NCBI GenBank assembly: GCA_003151825.1
Contig: PLYO01000037.1
Location: forward strand, 69,396 to 133,395
Length of the DNA: 64,000 nucleotides
Source of the DNA: Ignavibacteriota bacterium
GTDB lineage: Bacteria > Bacteroidota > Ignavibacteria > Palsa-1295
Reading direction: 5' to 3'
Every line of letters begins with the position of its first letter. The first letter of the stretch is position 1. Both the position numbers and the translations under genes were made by a program. Below the pieces are notes generated by a model. It saw only the letters and a list, made by a program, of their open reading frames with translations, made no database searches and was not told the DNA's origin. This document shows positions 1-8,149 of the stretch, piece by piece.

Positions 1-20
1 GGCGAGGGGTCTGGCGCTCG

Positions 21-28
21 TATTTTTG
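21..28 (+). promoter_or_regulatory. Possible -7 promoter element before maf
   Basis: The octamer TATTTTTG matches the Bacteroidetes -7 consensus TAnnTTTG and is identical to octamers upstream of four other genes here. It ends only 6 bases before the maf ATG, which would make the transcript nearly leaderless. Too little upstream sequence is present to test for the partner element seen at the other copies. Confidence 0.3.
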
Positions 29-34
29 TACGGA

Positions 35-655
35 ATGTCACGCACGCTTTTTCTTGCATCGGAGTCGCCACGGCGGGCGGCGCTCGTCAAGCTGCTTGGC
101 GTGCGGGATGTGAGCATTCGTCCCGCGCGCCTGCATGAAGCGATGGACGCGGCGATGACGCCTGCGGAAAATGTCGAGCGGCTGGCCCAACATAAGGCGC
201 GAGCTATCGCGGAGCACCCCTCCCTTACCCCTCCCCTTACCAAGGGGAGGGGTAAGGGAGGGGTGGTGCTCGGCGCGGACACGACGGTCGCCATCGCGGG
301 CGAAGTCCTTGAAAAGCCGATCGACGCGCGGGACGCGGAACGAATGCTCGCGCTCCTCAGCGGCAAGACGCATACGGTTTATACCGGCGTGGCGCTGATC
401 GAGATAGAAACGAAGCGGGAACTCTCGTTTGTCGAAGCGACGGACGTGACATTCCGCGCGCTTTCTACGGATGAAATTCGCGAGTACGTTGCAAGCGGCT
501 CGCCGATGGATAAAGCCGGCGCGTATGGAATTCAGGAAGATTTCGGCGCGGTATTCGTCACCCGCATCGAAGGCGATTATTACAATGTGGTGGGACTGCC
601 ACTCAGCCGGTTGTACGTAGCATTAAAATCTTTCGAACCGAAATTATGGAAATAG
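35..655 (+). CDS. maf: Maf family nucleoside triphosphate pyrophosphatase
   Basis: Maf proteins are cytoplasmic nucleotide pyrophosphatases thought to clean modified or non-canonical NTPs from the pool. The product (206 residues) opens with the family signature LASESPRR and carries the GADTTVA motif and the C-terminal YGIQEDFGAVFVTRIEGDY stretch. The start is the ATG at 35; a TTG nine bases upstream is also in frame but less likely. Between KARAIAE and VVLGADT, where relatives have a short loop, this protein has about 16 extra residues encoded by a perfect inverted repeat (see 215-265). The reading frame is intact and the motifs on both sides are normal, so the enzyme is probably still active. 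The 3' end overlaps the permease start at 646. Confidence 0.93.
   Translation: MSRTLFLASESPRRAALVKLLGVRDVSIRPARLHEAMDAAMTPAENVERLAQHKARAIAEHPSLTPPLTKGRGKGGVVLGADTTVAIAGEVLEKPIDARDAERMLALLSGKTHTVYTGVALIEIETKRELSFVEATDVTFRALSTDEIREYVASGSPMDKAGAYGIQEDFGAVFVTRIEGDYYNVVGLPLSRLYVALKSFEPKLWK
215..265. repeat. Perfect palindrome inside maf
   Basis: Two 24-base arms, 215-238 and 242-265, are exact reverse complements around a 3-base loop. The arms are C/T-rich on one side and G/A-rich on the other (core CCCCTCCCTTACCCCTCCCC). The element is read in frame and adds a basic, proline- and glycine-rich loop to Maf. It resembles in style the repeat just after atpA at 22765. No terminator role is possible inside the coding sequence without truncating maf. 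Confidence 0.9.
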
Positions 656-1587
656 TTGATAGTGGAAAGTGGATAGTGGATAGTAATCGACGGCGCCCAC
701 GCCGCCTGTTATCCGCTATTCACTATCCACTATCCACTACTACGTGGCTGCTGCTTTCTCCGTGGCTTATTACGCTCGCGGTTTTTTGGGGCTATCCCCT
801 GCTTTATGCGCTGTATCTTTCGTTCACGAAATATTACACGCTGACGAACCGGACCCATTGGATCGGCTTTGCAAATTACACAAAGCTCGCGCGCGATCCC
901 ATCTTTTGGCAGGCGCTGTTAAATACGGGAATTTTCGTGATCGGAACGATTCCCTTCACGATGATCTTCGCGCTTTTTTTCGCGGCGCTGCTGGTGCGGG
1001 TGGAGCGGTTCCAGCATGTGTACCGCTCCGCGCTGTTTTTGCCGAGCGTTACGTCCCTTGTTGTAATTGCGCTTATTTTTACAAATCTCTATGCTTCTGG
1101 CGGCTACATCAACACGCTGCTGAAGATGACGGGCTTCGCGTACCCAACGCGCGGGTGGCTGCTGGAGCCGGGTTTGGCGCTGCCCGCCATCATGGCGATG
1201 GACATTTGGATTTCCATTGGCTATTACGCGGTGCTGTTTCTTGCCGCGATGCACAACGTTCCCAAAGATTTTTACGAAGTAGCGGAACTCGAAGGCACTT
1301 CGAAATGGAAACAGTTTTTTACCGTCACGCTGCCCGTCATCAAGCCGACACTGCTCTTCGCGCTGGTGCTGAACACGATCAAAAGTTTTCAGGTCTTCAC
1401 CGAAATTTACGTGATGACGCGCGGCGGCCCGCTCGGGCGCACCACGACGCTCGTCTATCAAGTCTATGCGAATGCCTTTGAATCCGCAGACACAATGGGC
1501 TATGCGTGTGCGGCGGCGTTTGTACTGTTTTTTATTATTGCGGTGTTCTCGGTAGTGGAAAACAAGCTTATCAATCATCCAGCATAA
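646..1587 (+). CDS. Sugar-type ABC transporter permease (MalF/UgpA-like)
   Basis: Inner-membrane permease of the binding-protein-dependent sugar transporter class, 313 residues if started at the ATG at 646. About six hydrophobic segments are visible from LLLSPWLITLAVF onward. The cytoplasmic EAA loop reads EVAELEGTSKWKQFFTVTLP, and the tail contains YVMTRGGPLGRTTTL, both typical of MalF/UgpA. The first 33 residues are encoded by an inverted repeat (662-737), so the native start is uncertain: a GTG at 676 is also in frame. The gene overlaps maf by 10 bases and the ATPase gene by 1 base (TAATG). No second permease or substrate-binding protein is in the window, so the substrate is unknown. Confidence 0.85.
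   Translation: MEIVDSGKWIVDSNRRRPRRLLSAIHYPLSTTTWLLLSPWLITLAVFWGYPLLYALYLSFTKYYTLTNRTHWIGFANYTKLARDPIFWQALLNTGIFVIGTIPFTMIFALFFAALLVRVERFQHVYRSALFLPSVTSLVVIALIFTNLYASGGYINTLLKMTGFAYPTRGWLLEPGLALPAIMAMDIWISIGYYAVLFLAAMHNVPKDFYEVAELEGTSKWKQFFTVTLPVIKPTLLFALVLNTIKSFQVFTEIYVMTRGGPLGRTTTLVYQVYANAFESADTMGYACAAAFVLFFIIAVFSVVENKLINHPA
662..737. repeat. Inverted repeat at the 5' end of the permease gene
   Basis: Arms 662-683 and 716-737 are reverse complements at 20 of 22 positions. They are built from a roughly 10-base unit (GTGGATA / TATCCAC), with an inner stem CGGCG/CGCCG around 691-704. The element begins just after the maf stop and is translated as residues about 6-31 of the permease. The arm nearest the hydrophobic part of the permease has its G-poor strand in the coding orientation, as in other repeats at gene starts in this window. 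Confidence 0.85.
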
Positions 1588-2939
1588 TGGCATTCGCACC
1601 TATTGCAACTCGCGCGCCGCGCATACCGGCTCCGCATGTCGTTCCGCCGCCGCCGGGTAAGGATCTGATCGAATTGCGCGACATCGGCATGACCTTCGTC
1701 ACGCCGAACGGCAAGCCGCTGCCGGTGCTCGAACGTGTTAATATCACGGTTGCGGAAAACGAGTTTCTGTGCATCTTAGGCGCGTCCGGCTCGGGAAAAT
1801 CGACGATCCTTCGCATCATGACGGGTCTGCTAAAGCCGACGATCGGAACTGTTTCTGTCGATGGCAAGCCGCTGCGTGGAAACAATCCCTACACGGCGAT
1901 CGTGTTTCAATCCTTCGCGCTCCTGCCGTGGCTGACGGTGGAAGAGAATATCGGTCTTGGCTTGGATGCGCTCCATGCTCCTCGCGAGGAGGTCGTCGAA
2001 AAAGCGAAGCGCGCGATCGACCAAGTCGGCCTCGAAGGATTCGAAGAAGCATACCCGAAAGAGCTGTCCGGCGGGATGAAGCAGCGCGTTGGCATTGCGA
2101 GAGCGCTCGTCGTCGAGCCGCGCATTCTTTGCATGGACGAGCCGTTCAGCGCGCTCGATGCGCTCACGGCCGAAAATTTACGCTCGGAAGTGCTCGATCT
2201 GTTTCATGCCAACGCGGGAACGTTAAGCTCGGTCGTGATGGTGACGCATTCGATTGATGAAGGCGTGGAAATGGCGTCGCGTATCATTGTGCTCGATGCG
2301 CATCCGGGCCGCATCAAGGCGGAGTTTGCGAACCCCATGCCCTATCCCCGCAACCCGCGCTCGCAGGAATATATCGATCTTTCGAATCGCATTCACGCGC
2401 TTATCACCAACACCGTACTTCCCTTTAGCGAAGAAACGAAAGCCGTTTCGAAAACGGAAATCCTTCCCGCCGCAAATATTGAAGAAATTTTGGGATTGCT
2501 CGGCATCCTCGCGGCGGAAGGCGGACGGCTCGGCGCCGGCGATCTGGCCGAGGCCGCCAGCCGTCGCTTTGACGAGACCTTGCAGATTATCAAGGCTGCG
2601 GAACTGCTTTCGTTTGTCGAATCGCCCGGCTTAGACGTTGTCATCACGCCGCTTGGAAAAGAGCTTGTCGAGGCTGACGTCAACGAGCAGAAGATTTTGC
2701 TCAACAAGCAGCTACGCAAGCTCCGCACATTCCAATTGCTGCTCGAAACCCTCCAGCAAAACGAGGGCGAAGTATCGTACGAAGTCCTCATCGAGGACTT
2801 CACCTCGCGGATGCCTTACGAGGAGCCTGCACAGCTTTTAGACACCGTTATCGACTGGGGCCGCTTCGCAGAACTCATCGGTTATCGCTCCAAGGACGAC
2901 GTCGTTTATCTCGATACGGGCGAGCCGCCGAAGGAGTAA
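1587..2939 (+). CDS. ABC transporter ATP-binding protein with AAA-associated C-terminal domain
   Basis: The 450-residue product has an ABC ATPase domain of the nitrate/sulfonate/taurine type (NrtD/SsuB/TauB). Walker A GASGSGKST lies at residues 65-73, the signature LSGGMKQRVGIARAL near 161, Walker B ILCMDEPFSALD near 180 and the H-loop VTHSID near 219. A further domain of about 150 residues follows, resembling the AAA-associated C-terminal domain found on some NrtD-like ATPases. The start ATG at 1587 overlaps the permease stop (TAATG), so the two genes are translationally coupled. The family pairing is odd: the permease upstream is sugar-type, while this ATPase class usually serves TauC/SsuC-type permeases. 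Confidence 0.9.
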   Translation: MAFAPIATRAPRIPAPHVVPPPPGKDLIELRDIGMTFVTPNGKPLPVLERVNITVAENEFLCILGASGSGKSTILRIMTGLLKPTIGTVSVDGKPLRGNNPYTAIVFQSFALLPWLTVEENIGLGLDALHAPREEVVEKAKRAIDQVGLEGFEEAYPKELSGGMKQRVGIARALVVEPRILCMDEPFSALDALTAENLRSEVLDLFHANAGTLSSVVMVTHSIDEGVEMASRIIVLDAHPGRIKAEFANPMPYPRNPRSQEYIDLSNRIHALITNTVLPFSEETKAVSKTEILPAANIEEILGLLGILAAEGGRLGAGDLAEAASRRFDETLQIIKAAELLSFVESPGLDVVITPLGKELVEADVNEQKILLNKQLRKLRTFQLLLETLQQNEGEVSYEVLIEDFTSRMPYEEPAQLLDTVIDWGRFAELIGYRSKDDVVYLDTGEPPKE

Positions 2940-2949
2940 GCGAGATGGA

Positions 2950-2984
2950 TTTTCGGATAGTGCCCCAATTGTTTCGTATTTTTG
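2950..2984 (+). promoter_or_regulatory. Candidate promoter TTTTC-N22-TATTTTTG
   Basis: TTTTC at 2950-2954 and TATTTTTG at 2977-2984 are separated by 22 bases, about 40 bases before the start of the exported protein gene at 3025. The same pair with 22-23 base spacing occurs at 60855, 30305 (minus) and 33639 (minus). The octamer fits the Bacteroidetes -7 box; the TTTTC element is inferred from these four copies. Confidence 0.55.
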
Positions 2985-3024
2985 AATAAAATGGCGATGA
3001 GCCATACTCTCGAAAGGACTAACT

Positions 3025-4917
3025 ATGAAAAAATTATACGGTTTTACGCTCGCAATAGCACTTTTTGCGGCTTCTGCTTCTCTTCATGCTCAGACAACGA
3101 TTTTGCGCCCAGCAGTAGCATTCGTAAAAACCAGCCGGGATACCCTTTTTATCAAGCAGCCCGATTCCGCCGTGCAAGCCTATTATTTGCCGAAAATCAT
3201 CACTGACTCGGGGCTGGGTCAGATCGTATATGACTCTATACACCAGCTTGCGGTCATCGGCATGACCCCCGACGGGAAGCGCTTAGTCATTGGTGGCACG
3301 ATTTATTATCTCGACCACTCGAGCGGCAACCATGTCTTTTTTCAGGGGATCATCTCCCTCCCCTGGCCGATCACCACGACCGGCCTCTTGACTCCTTCTA
3401 CTTCTATTAAAATGATGCTGTCCACCCGGAGCTTTGGACCGAACTTCTCGAGCTTCCGGCCCGTGGGCGTATTATCCAAGGATGGGAGCCAGTGGTGGGC
3501 TACGCTTGTGAGCGCAACGGGTGGGGGGGATGGCTCGCTCACTTTTTATCACGGAAAAACCGATGGTTCCGGCTCGATCGATTCGACGACGGACGAAACC
3601 GGGATCGTGGACGGTTTCCACATGTCGAATATTGCCCTCGATACAACGAACAATACCATGCTCGCCGTGTCCTTCAATGCTGTGACCTCCTCGGACCAAG
3701 CGACGGACCTGCATCCCTTTTTCTATGCCTGGAACTTGAAACAGAATAAGGATGTCATCGGAACCGATTTCAGAGGCAGCCTCACGAGTCTGACGGGCCG
3801 TGACACGACATATCTCGATGCTTATTTTGGCTTGACCGTGATTCCGGATAACAATGGTTCTACTGCCTTGATCGGTTTGACTCCATCTCCTGACAATTCC
3901 ATCGCTCTTTACGATGTCCCCGATTTCAGTTCAGACTTCAGTCTTTCATCCGCAAACTATACAATACAGAGAACGACTACCATCCCCTCGGACGAGGACT
4001 TTTTCGCCGGTCCGAATTGCAACGGAATTTATGCAGAGCAAGTCGGACCGGAAAGTGGCCAGACGGGCAATGCGGGCGACGTGTCCGTCAATTCCATCGG
4101 CGGGGATTCCATCCTTTTCGTCACACATGAGTCGCCTTATGACTGTGGCAATCGCAAGGCGAAGTCCGCGATCTGGATGTACGATCTTTCCGCAGGCACC
4201 GCGCAAATGATTTATAACGATCCTTCCGCGCAAGAGCTGCAGCCCGTGTGGATCGTGATGCCCTATACGATTCCGGCACCAATTAATTATCCGGGGATCG
4301 CGTGGCAGACGGGTCTTGGCGGCAATTTTGGTACGGTAGATACAGGAAAAAGCCAGGGGTTGACATTCGTTGCCATCGATACCTCGCAGGTCACCACCAC
4401 AATAGATTCCGCTAACATCACCGGAGCAAATGCGGCTCAGTTCACGCTTTCCGGAAAAATATTTCCGACCACACTGAACGCGGGCGGAACGCTTCCAATA
4501 GCGGTCACTTTCACGCCCGTTGCACCGGCTGGCTCGGTGAATGCGGTGCTCACCGTCTATTTTGAAGGCCAAACGCCCAGCACAATCGCACAACAGCTGA
4601 GTGGCAAAGTTGCCTTCCCAGCGAATGGCGTAAAAGAGGATGCCGCGCTTGCCGCTACGATGTCTATCGAACCGAATCCATTTTCATCGAGCGCCTTCGT
4701 CCAACTCACCGTGCCGGATGCGGGCGCTTTGGGAATTCAAGTGCGTGACGCGCTCGGACGGACGGTCTATACGTCCGATCTCCGAGAAACCGGCGCGGGC
4801 CAAACGGAATCGTTCGAGTTCGACGCCAAGTCGCTCGGACTTCCGGACGGCGTGTATTATGTCACCGCCTTCTTAGGCGAGCGGCAAGCTTCGCGCGCGG
4901 TGGTGTTTGTGCATTGA
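3025..4917 (+). CDS. Exported protein with T9SS C-terminal sorting domain
   Basis: This 630-residue protein starts with a clear Sec signal peptide (MKKLYGFTLAIALFAASASLHAQ) preceded by the SD-like GAAAGGA. The body is rich in Ser, Thr and Asp and has no enzyme motif I recognise; blocks such as VIGMTPDGKRLVIGGTIYYL and DNNGSTALIGLTPSPD suggest a WD40/propeller-like beta fold. Residues about 445-530 (VDTGKSQGLTFVAIDTSQ, then VTFTP) resemble a choice-of-anchor-D/ASH immunoglobulin-like domain. The last 80 residues (SIEPNPFSSSAFVQL, then LPDGVYYVTAFLG) match T9SS type A sorting domains. Expected location is the cell surface or medium after T9SS export. It has its own candidate promoter at 2950. 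Confidence 0.75.
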   Translation: MKKLYGFTLAIALFAASASLHAQTTILRPAVAFVKTSRDTLFIKQPDSAVQAYYLPKIITDSGLGQIVYDSIHQLAVIGMTPDGKRLVIGGTIYYLDHSSGNHVFFQGIISLPWPITTTGLLTPSTSIKMMLSTRSFGPNFSSFRPVGVLSKDGSQWWATLVSATGGGDGSLTFYHGKTDGSGSIDSTTDETGIVDGFHMSNIALDTTNNTMLAVSFNAVTSSDQATDLHPFFYAWNLKQNKDVIGTDFRGSLTSLTGRDTTYLDAYFGLTVIPDNNGSTALIGLTPSPDNSIALYDVPDFSSDFSLSSANYTIQRTTTIPSDEDFFAGPNCNGIYAEQVGPESGQTGNAGDVSVNSIGGDSILFVTHESPYDCGNRKAKSAIWMYDLSAGTAQMIYNDPSAQELQPVWIVMPYTIPAPINYPGIAWQTGLGGNFGTVDTGKSQGLTFVAIDTSQVTTTIDSANITGANAAQFTLSGKIFPTTLNAGGTLPIAVTFTPVAPAGSVNAVLTVYFEGQTPSTIAQQLSGKVAFPANGVKEDAALAATMSIEPNPFSSSAFVQLTVPDAGALGIQVRDALGRTVYTSDLRETGAGQTESFEFDAKSLGLPDGVYYVTAFLGERQASRAVVFVH

Positions 4918-4937
4918 AGAAATTCGTCTTTTCAAGC

Positions 4938-5043
4938 ACGTCATTGCGAGGAGCGACGAAGGAGCGACGAAGCAATCCGTTGAGATTCTGCTGAATGTCC
5001 GGAGATTGCTTCGTCGTCCCTCCGGGACTCCTCGCAATGACGT
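4938..5043. repeat. Inverted-repeat element between convergent genes
   Basis: The 15-base ends ACGTCATTGCGAGGA (4938-4952) and its exact complement (5029-5043) bound the element. Inside, GACGAAGCAATCC pairs with GGAGATTGCTTCGTC. It sits between the stop at 4917 (plus) and the stop at 5073 (minus), where a large hairpin could also end transcription from both sides, though there is no clean T-run. Elements with this TCATTGCGAGGAGCGACGAAGC theme are common intergenic repeats in environmental genomes. Confidence 0.85.
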
Positions 5044-5072
5044 ATTAAATAATAGAACGTGAGCGATTCATC

Positions 5073-5360
5073 TCACGTCTTCCACTGAATGTCCCGCACC
5101 AGACCGGGACCATACTCGGCGGCAATTTTTTCGATGATAGAAGTTTTCTGCATCGTTAGCTCATAGCGCCAGACCGCATTTTTAACGCGCACGGTCAGGA
5201 TGCCTTTATCGAGCTTCTCTGCTACGGTCGCGCTCGCTATCTTTTCGCCGACAATGCGTGCCCAATCCGTAAGCACCGAATAGTCGCGTGCTTTTTTATC
5301 CAGACCGAATTCTTTCAGGACTTCGGAAATCACTTTTTGGAGCGACAGAGGTTGATTCAT
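5073..5360 (-). CDS. DciA/DUF721 family protein
   Basis: A 95-residue protein matching the DUF721 family, whose characterised member DciA works with the replicative helicase DnaB. Family-like features are the N-terminal helix SLQKVISEVLKEFGL, the central WARIVGEKIAS motif with its conserved Trp, and VRVKNAVWRYELTMQKTSIIEKI. It lies 18 bases after recF, which follows dnaN, so it is the last gene of a replication/repair operon. This recF-DUF721 neighbourhood is common in the phylum. Its exact function is inferred from the family only. Confidence 0.85.
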   Translation of the reverse strand: MNQPLSLQKVISEVLKEFGLDKKARDYSVLTDWARIVGEKIASATVAEKLDKGILTVRVKNAVWRYELTMQKTSIIEKIAAEYGPGLVRDIQWKT

Positions 5361-5378
5361 GGGTGCATTCGGCTAACG

Positions 5379-6521
5379 CTAACATACAGAGCCGCGTTCG
5401 ATGGAAAGAATTCGATGATCGTTGGAACTCAGTCCGAGTAATGATTCAAATCGCTCGCGTTCGGTCGAAGTAATAAACGTCTGTCCGAGTTCGCCAGACA
5501 TAGCAAGCTCTAACATCGTTCGAGCGCGCTCGCGGTCGAGTTCGCTGAAGACATCATCGAGCAGGAGCATCGGCGTTTCACCAGCAGCCTCTTTTAGATA
5601 TTCGAATTCGGCAAGCTTCATGGCAACGAGCAGCGTTTTATGCTGCCCTTGCGAGGCATACAGCCGCGCTTCCTGTCCGGGATTGATAAAAAACATAAGT
5701 TCATCCCGGTGCGGCCCGAACAACGTTGTGCCCCTCCGCACTTCCTCAATGTTGCAGATTACTGCCTGCTCCGCGAGCAGCGCCTCGAAATTTCCGGAAG
5801 AAGCCTCTAACCCCATCGGCAAATATGCAAGCGATGGTTCTTCGCGGCTCTGTGAGATTACTCGATACGCATGGAGCAACCGTGGGCGGAATTCCTCCGT
5901 GAAGCGCGCACGCCGCCGCATGATGCTGGCACCATGCTTGAGGACGAGTGCCGTCCACGGTGCGAGAAGTGGCTGAATAGCGGAAAGCGATTGCCGCTTT
6001 TGCCGCGCGTCCGAAAGAATCGCATTGCGCTGTTTCAGAGCGCGGCGGTATTCGAGTTCGTCTTCGAGATACGCGCGGCTCGCCTGCGAAAGAACCATAT
6101 TGAGAAATCGCCGCCGCTCCGAAGGCGGCCCCCCGGTAATGATTTTTTCATCCGGCGTAAGCACCACGACCGGCGCGCGACCAATTAAGTCCGCATAAGT
6201 TCGAATACGTTCACTGTTAGCAACAATCGTTTTTTTTAATCGCAGTCCCGACTCAATCTGGATCGATACATGATGCCCGACGCCAAGATCGCTGACCGAC
6301 CGGGCTTCGACTTCGAGCAACACGTCGCCCTGACGGATAAGCACAGCATCCGATTGAGATGAAAAGCTTTTGGTCAGTGTGGCGAGAGAAATCGCTTCGA
6401 GAATCGAAGTTTTCCCTGCGCCGTTCGGGCCAACGAGTACGTTTATTTTCGGCGCAAGATCGCGGACGAACGTATCCGCATGATTGCGGAAGTTGCGAAG
6501 GTGAATGGAAGAAGCGCGCAC
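5379..6521 (-). CDS. recF: DNA replication and repair protein RecF
   Basis: RecF (380 residues, normal length) is an SMC-like ATPase that helps load RecA at gapped DNA and at stalled forks. The N-terminus MRASSIHLRNFRNH is typical, followed by Walker A GPNGAGKTS at about residues 31-39. The C-terminal half has QGQHKTLLVAMKLAEF and Walker B MLLLDDVFSELD. The gene is downstream of dnaN and separated from it by a palindromic repeat (6553-6646), so it may be partly uncoupled from dnaN. Confidence 0.95.
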   Translation of the reverse strand: MRASSIHLRNFRNHADTFVRDLAPKINVLVGPNGAGKTSILEAISLATLTKSFSSQSDAVLIRQGDVLLEVEARSVSDLGVGHHVSIQIESGLRLKKTIVANSERIRTYADLIGRAPVVVLTPDEKIITGGPPSERRRFLNMVLSQASRAYLEDELEYRRALKQRNAILSDARQKRQSLSAIQPLLAPWTALVLKHGASIMRRRARFTEEFRPRLLHAYRVISQSREEPSLAYLPMGLEASSGNFEALLAEQAVICNIEEVRRGTTLFGPHRDELMFFINPGQEARLYASQGQHKTLLVAMKLAEFEYLKEAAGETPMLLLDDVFSELDRERARTMLELAMSGELGQTFITSTERERFESLLGLSSNDHRILSIERGSVC

Positions 6522-6552
6522 GCTATTGTTTTGAATCTTAAATGTGGCTTTA

Positions 6553-6646
6553 TGTCATTCTTGCGAAAGCGGGAATCCAGATTCGGATTTGCCGCAAAGA
6601 GTTATCGCACCGCAAGGACTGGATTCCCGCTTTCGCGGGAATGACA
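6553..6646. repeat. Inverted-repeat element between dnaN and recF
   Basis: The left arm begins TGTCATTCTTGCGAAAGCGG and the right arm ends with CCCGCTTTCGCGGGAATGAC; the arms continue inward with GGAATCCAG pairing with CTGGATTCC. This is the widespread 'TCATTCCCGCGAAAGCGGGAATCCAG' type of intergenic repeat. In the minus-strand operon it forms a large hairpin between dnaN and recF and could protect the dnaN transcript end or attenuate recF expression (inference). Confidence 0.88.
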
Positions 6647-6673
6647 ATGAATCAGTCACATAATCCAAAAAAA

Positions 6674-7789
6674 TCAACCATTCAGCCGCACGGGCATGAC
6701 GAGCATCAGCAAATCTTCCTCGTTCGTGCTTACGGGTTCGACGATAGCGGCGCGCGTGGGCGTCGAAAATTTCAGCGTGATGTCTTCGGTGTCGAGGTGC
6801 GAAAGCGCATCTTCGATAAAGCGTCCGTTAAAGCCGATCGTCAGTTCATCGTCGGAGTAATCGCAGGGAATTTGCTCGCGCGCTTCGTTGCCGGCGTCGT
6901 AGTTTTCAGCAAGCACGGACATCTGATCCTTCGCAAGCTGAAAGCGAAGCTGTTTCGTATTGGCATTCGCAAAAATCGAAACGCGCTTGACCGAGCGGAG
7001 CATCGCGTCCTTCGAAATGGTGAGCATCTTATCGTTTTCGCGCGGGATAACGGCCTCATAATTCGGATAACGCTCGTCAATGAGCCTCGAAAGAATTGTC
7101 GTTGCGCCGGACTGAAACTCCACGTGGGTCGGGCTGAAACGGAGCGTAATCGAGTCGGCGTCATCGTAAGATTTCGCTACTAATCCGAGCGCTTTGGCGG
7201 GCACGATAATATCGAGTTCGGTTTCGGTCTTGAGCGTCGCATTCGTGAATCGCACGAGGCGGTGACCGTCGGTTGCAACGGCGCGGGTGCCATCGGGCGA
7301 AAATTGGAAGAGCACGCCCATCATGCTTGGACGAAGATCGTCCGTCGAAACAGCAAAGAGGGTTTTTGCAATAAGACGCTTTAGCGTTGCGGCATCGACG
7401 GGAATCGAGCCTTCGGGCTTGAAGTCCGCAGCAGCATTCGGAAGCTGCGCCGTTTCATCGACGGCAAGTTGATAATTTCCCTGCGCCGTTTGCAACGTAG
7501 CACGCCGCGTGGTCTTGTCGAGCGTAAAGGTCAGCTCGCCCTCGGCCAGCGCGCGGACGATCTCATAAAAAAGCTTCGCAGGAATGTTGGCCGTGCCATC
7601 CTTCACGCCGCTGACTTCCATCGAGGCGTTCACGGTAATTTCGAGATCGGTGCCTGTGAAGGTGAGCGTGTCGCCTTTTAGCTCGACGAGCACCGTTTCG
7701 AGCTGCGGCAGCGTGGACTTCGTGGGAATAACGGCGATGACTTTCGCCAGTGTATCTTGCAGGGGCTTGATTTGCGCGATGAATTTCAT
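6674..7789 (-). CDS. dnaN: DNA polymerase III beta sliding clamp
   Basis: The beta clamp (371 residues) tethers polymerase III to DNA as a ring-shaped dimer. Recognisable stretches are the N-terminal MKFIAQIKPLQDTLAKVIAV, the TVLVELKGDTLTFTGTDLEI block and the C-terminal LLMLVMPVRL, which forms part of the clamp-loader and polymerase docking pocket. Length and domain spacing fit the three-domain family. It is the first gene of the dnaN-recF-DUF721 set; dnaA is not in the window, unlike the classical dnaA-dnaN-recF order. Confidence 0.97.
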   Translation of the reverse strand: MKFIAQIKPLQDTLAKVIAVIPTKSTLPQLETVLVELKGDTLTFTGTDLEITVNASMEVSGVKDGTANIPAKLFYEIVRALAEGELTFTLDKTTRRATLQTAQGNYQLAVDETAQLPNAAADFKPEGSIPVDAATLKRLIAKTLFAVSTDDLRPSMMGVLFQFSPDGTRAVATDGHRLVRFTNATLKTETELDIIVPAKALGLVAKSYDDADSITLRFSPTHVEFQSGATTILSRLIDERYPNYEAVIPRENDKMLTISKDAMLRSVKRVSIFANANTKQLRFQLAKDQMSVLAENYDAGNEAREQIPCDYSDDELTIGFNGRFIEDALSHLDTEDITLKFSTPTRAAIVEPVSTNEEDLLMLVMPVRLNG

Positions 7790-8149
7790 TGAGATGGTTA
7801 GAACAGAAAATTATAAAACTAGGTGTACCCAAACAAAAAAATACGTTGAGCAAGAACAAGAACAGCAAAAACCAAACGGAATTCCCCCAACTTTTAATAA
7901 TATTGATCGCAGGAAAAACCCGTTCCAAAATATGGGAAGCATCGCACGAAGTAACTTCGAACGCTATCGGGCCGTGGCGATCTTCGCTCCGTTAGGAGTG
8001 CAATCTTTGTAGCCGTGGGTTTTAACCCTCGGTATGAAGTACACAATGGGTTTTTAGCTCCGGTAGGAGCGGCATAAAGCGCCAGCCGCCAACGAGCGGT
8101 TGGTGGGATTAAGCTACGCGACCGGGGCGGGATAAAATGCTTGCCTAAG
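7790..8149. other. Intergenic region with hairpin-rich repeat
   Basis: This 360-base gap separates dnaN (minus) from the toxin gene (plus) and must hold the dnaN promoter; CGTATTTTTTTG reads on the minus strand near 7837-7848, a longer variant of the octamer seen elsewhere. From about 7986 to 8074 there are three small hairpins: GCTCC/GGAG, CCGTGGGT/AACCCTCGG and GCTCC/GGAGC. They resemble a common intergenic repeat with 'tagccgtgggttttaaccc' cores. I see no clustered DnaA boxes and no gene. Confidence 0.6.

Noticed and set aside
7790..8149. Replication origin next to dnaN
   Set aside because: There is no dnaA in the window, and I see no cluster of TTATCCACA-like boxes or an AT-rich unwinding element; the region is largely explained by a repeat and a promoter.
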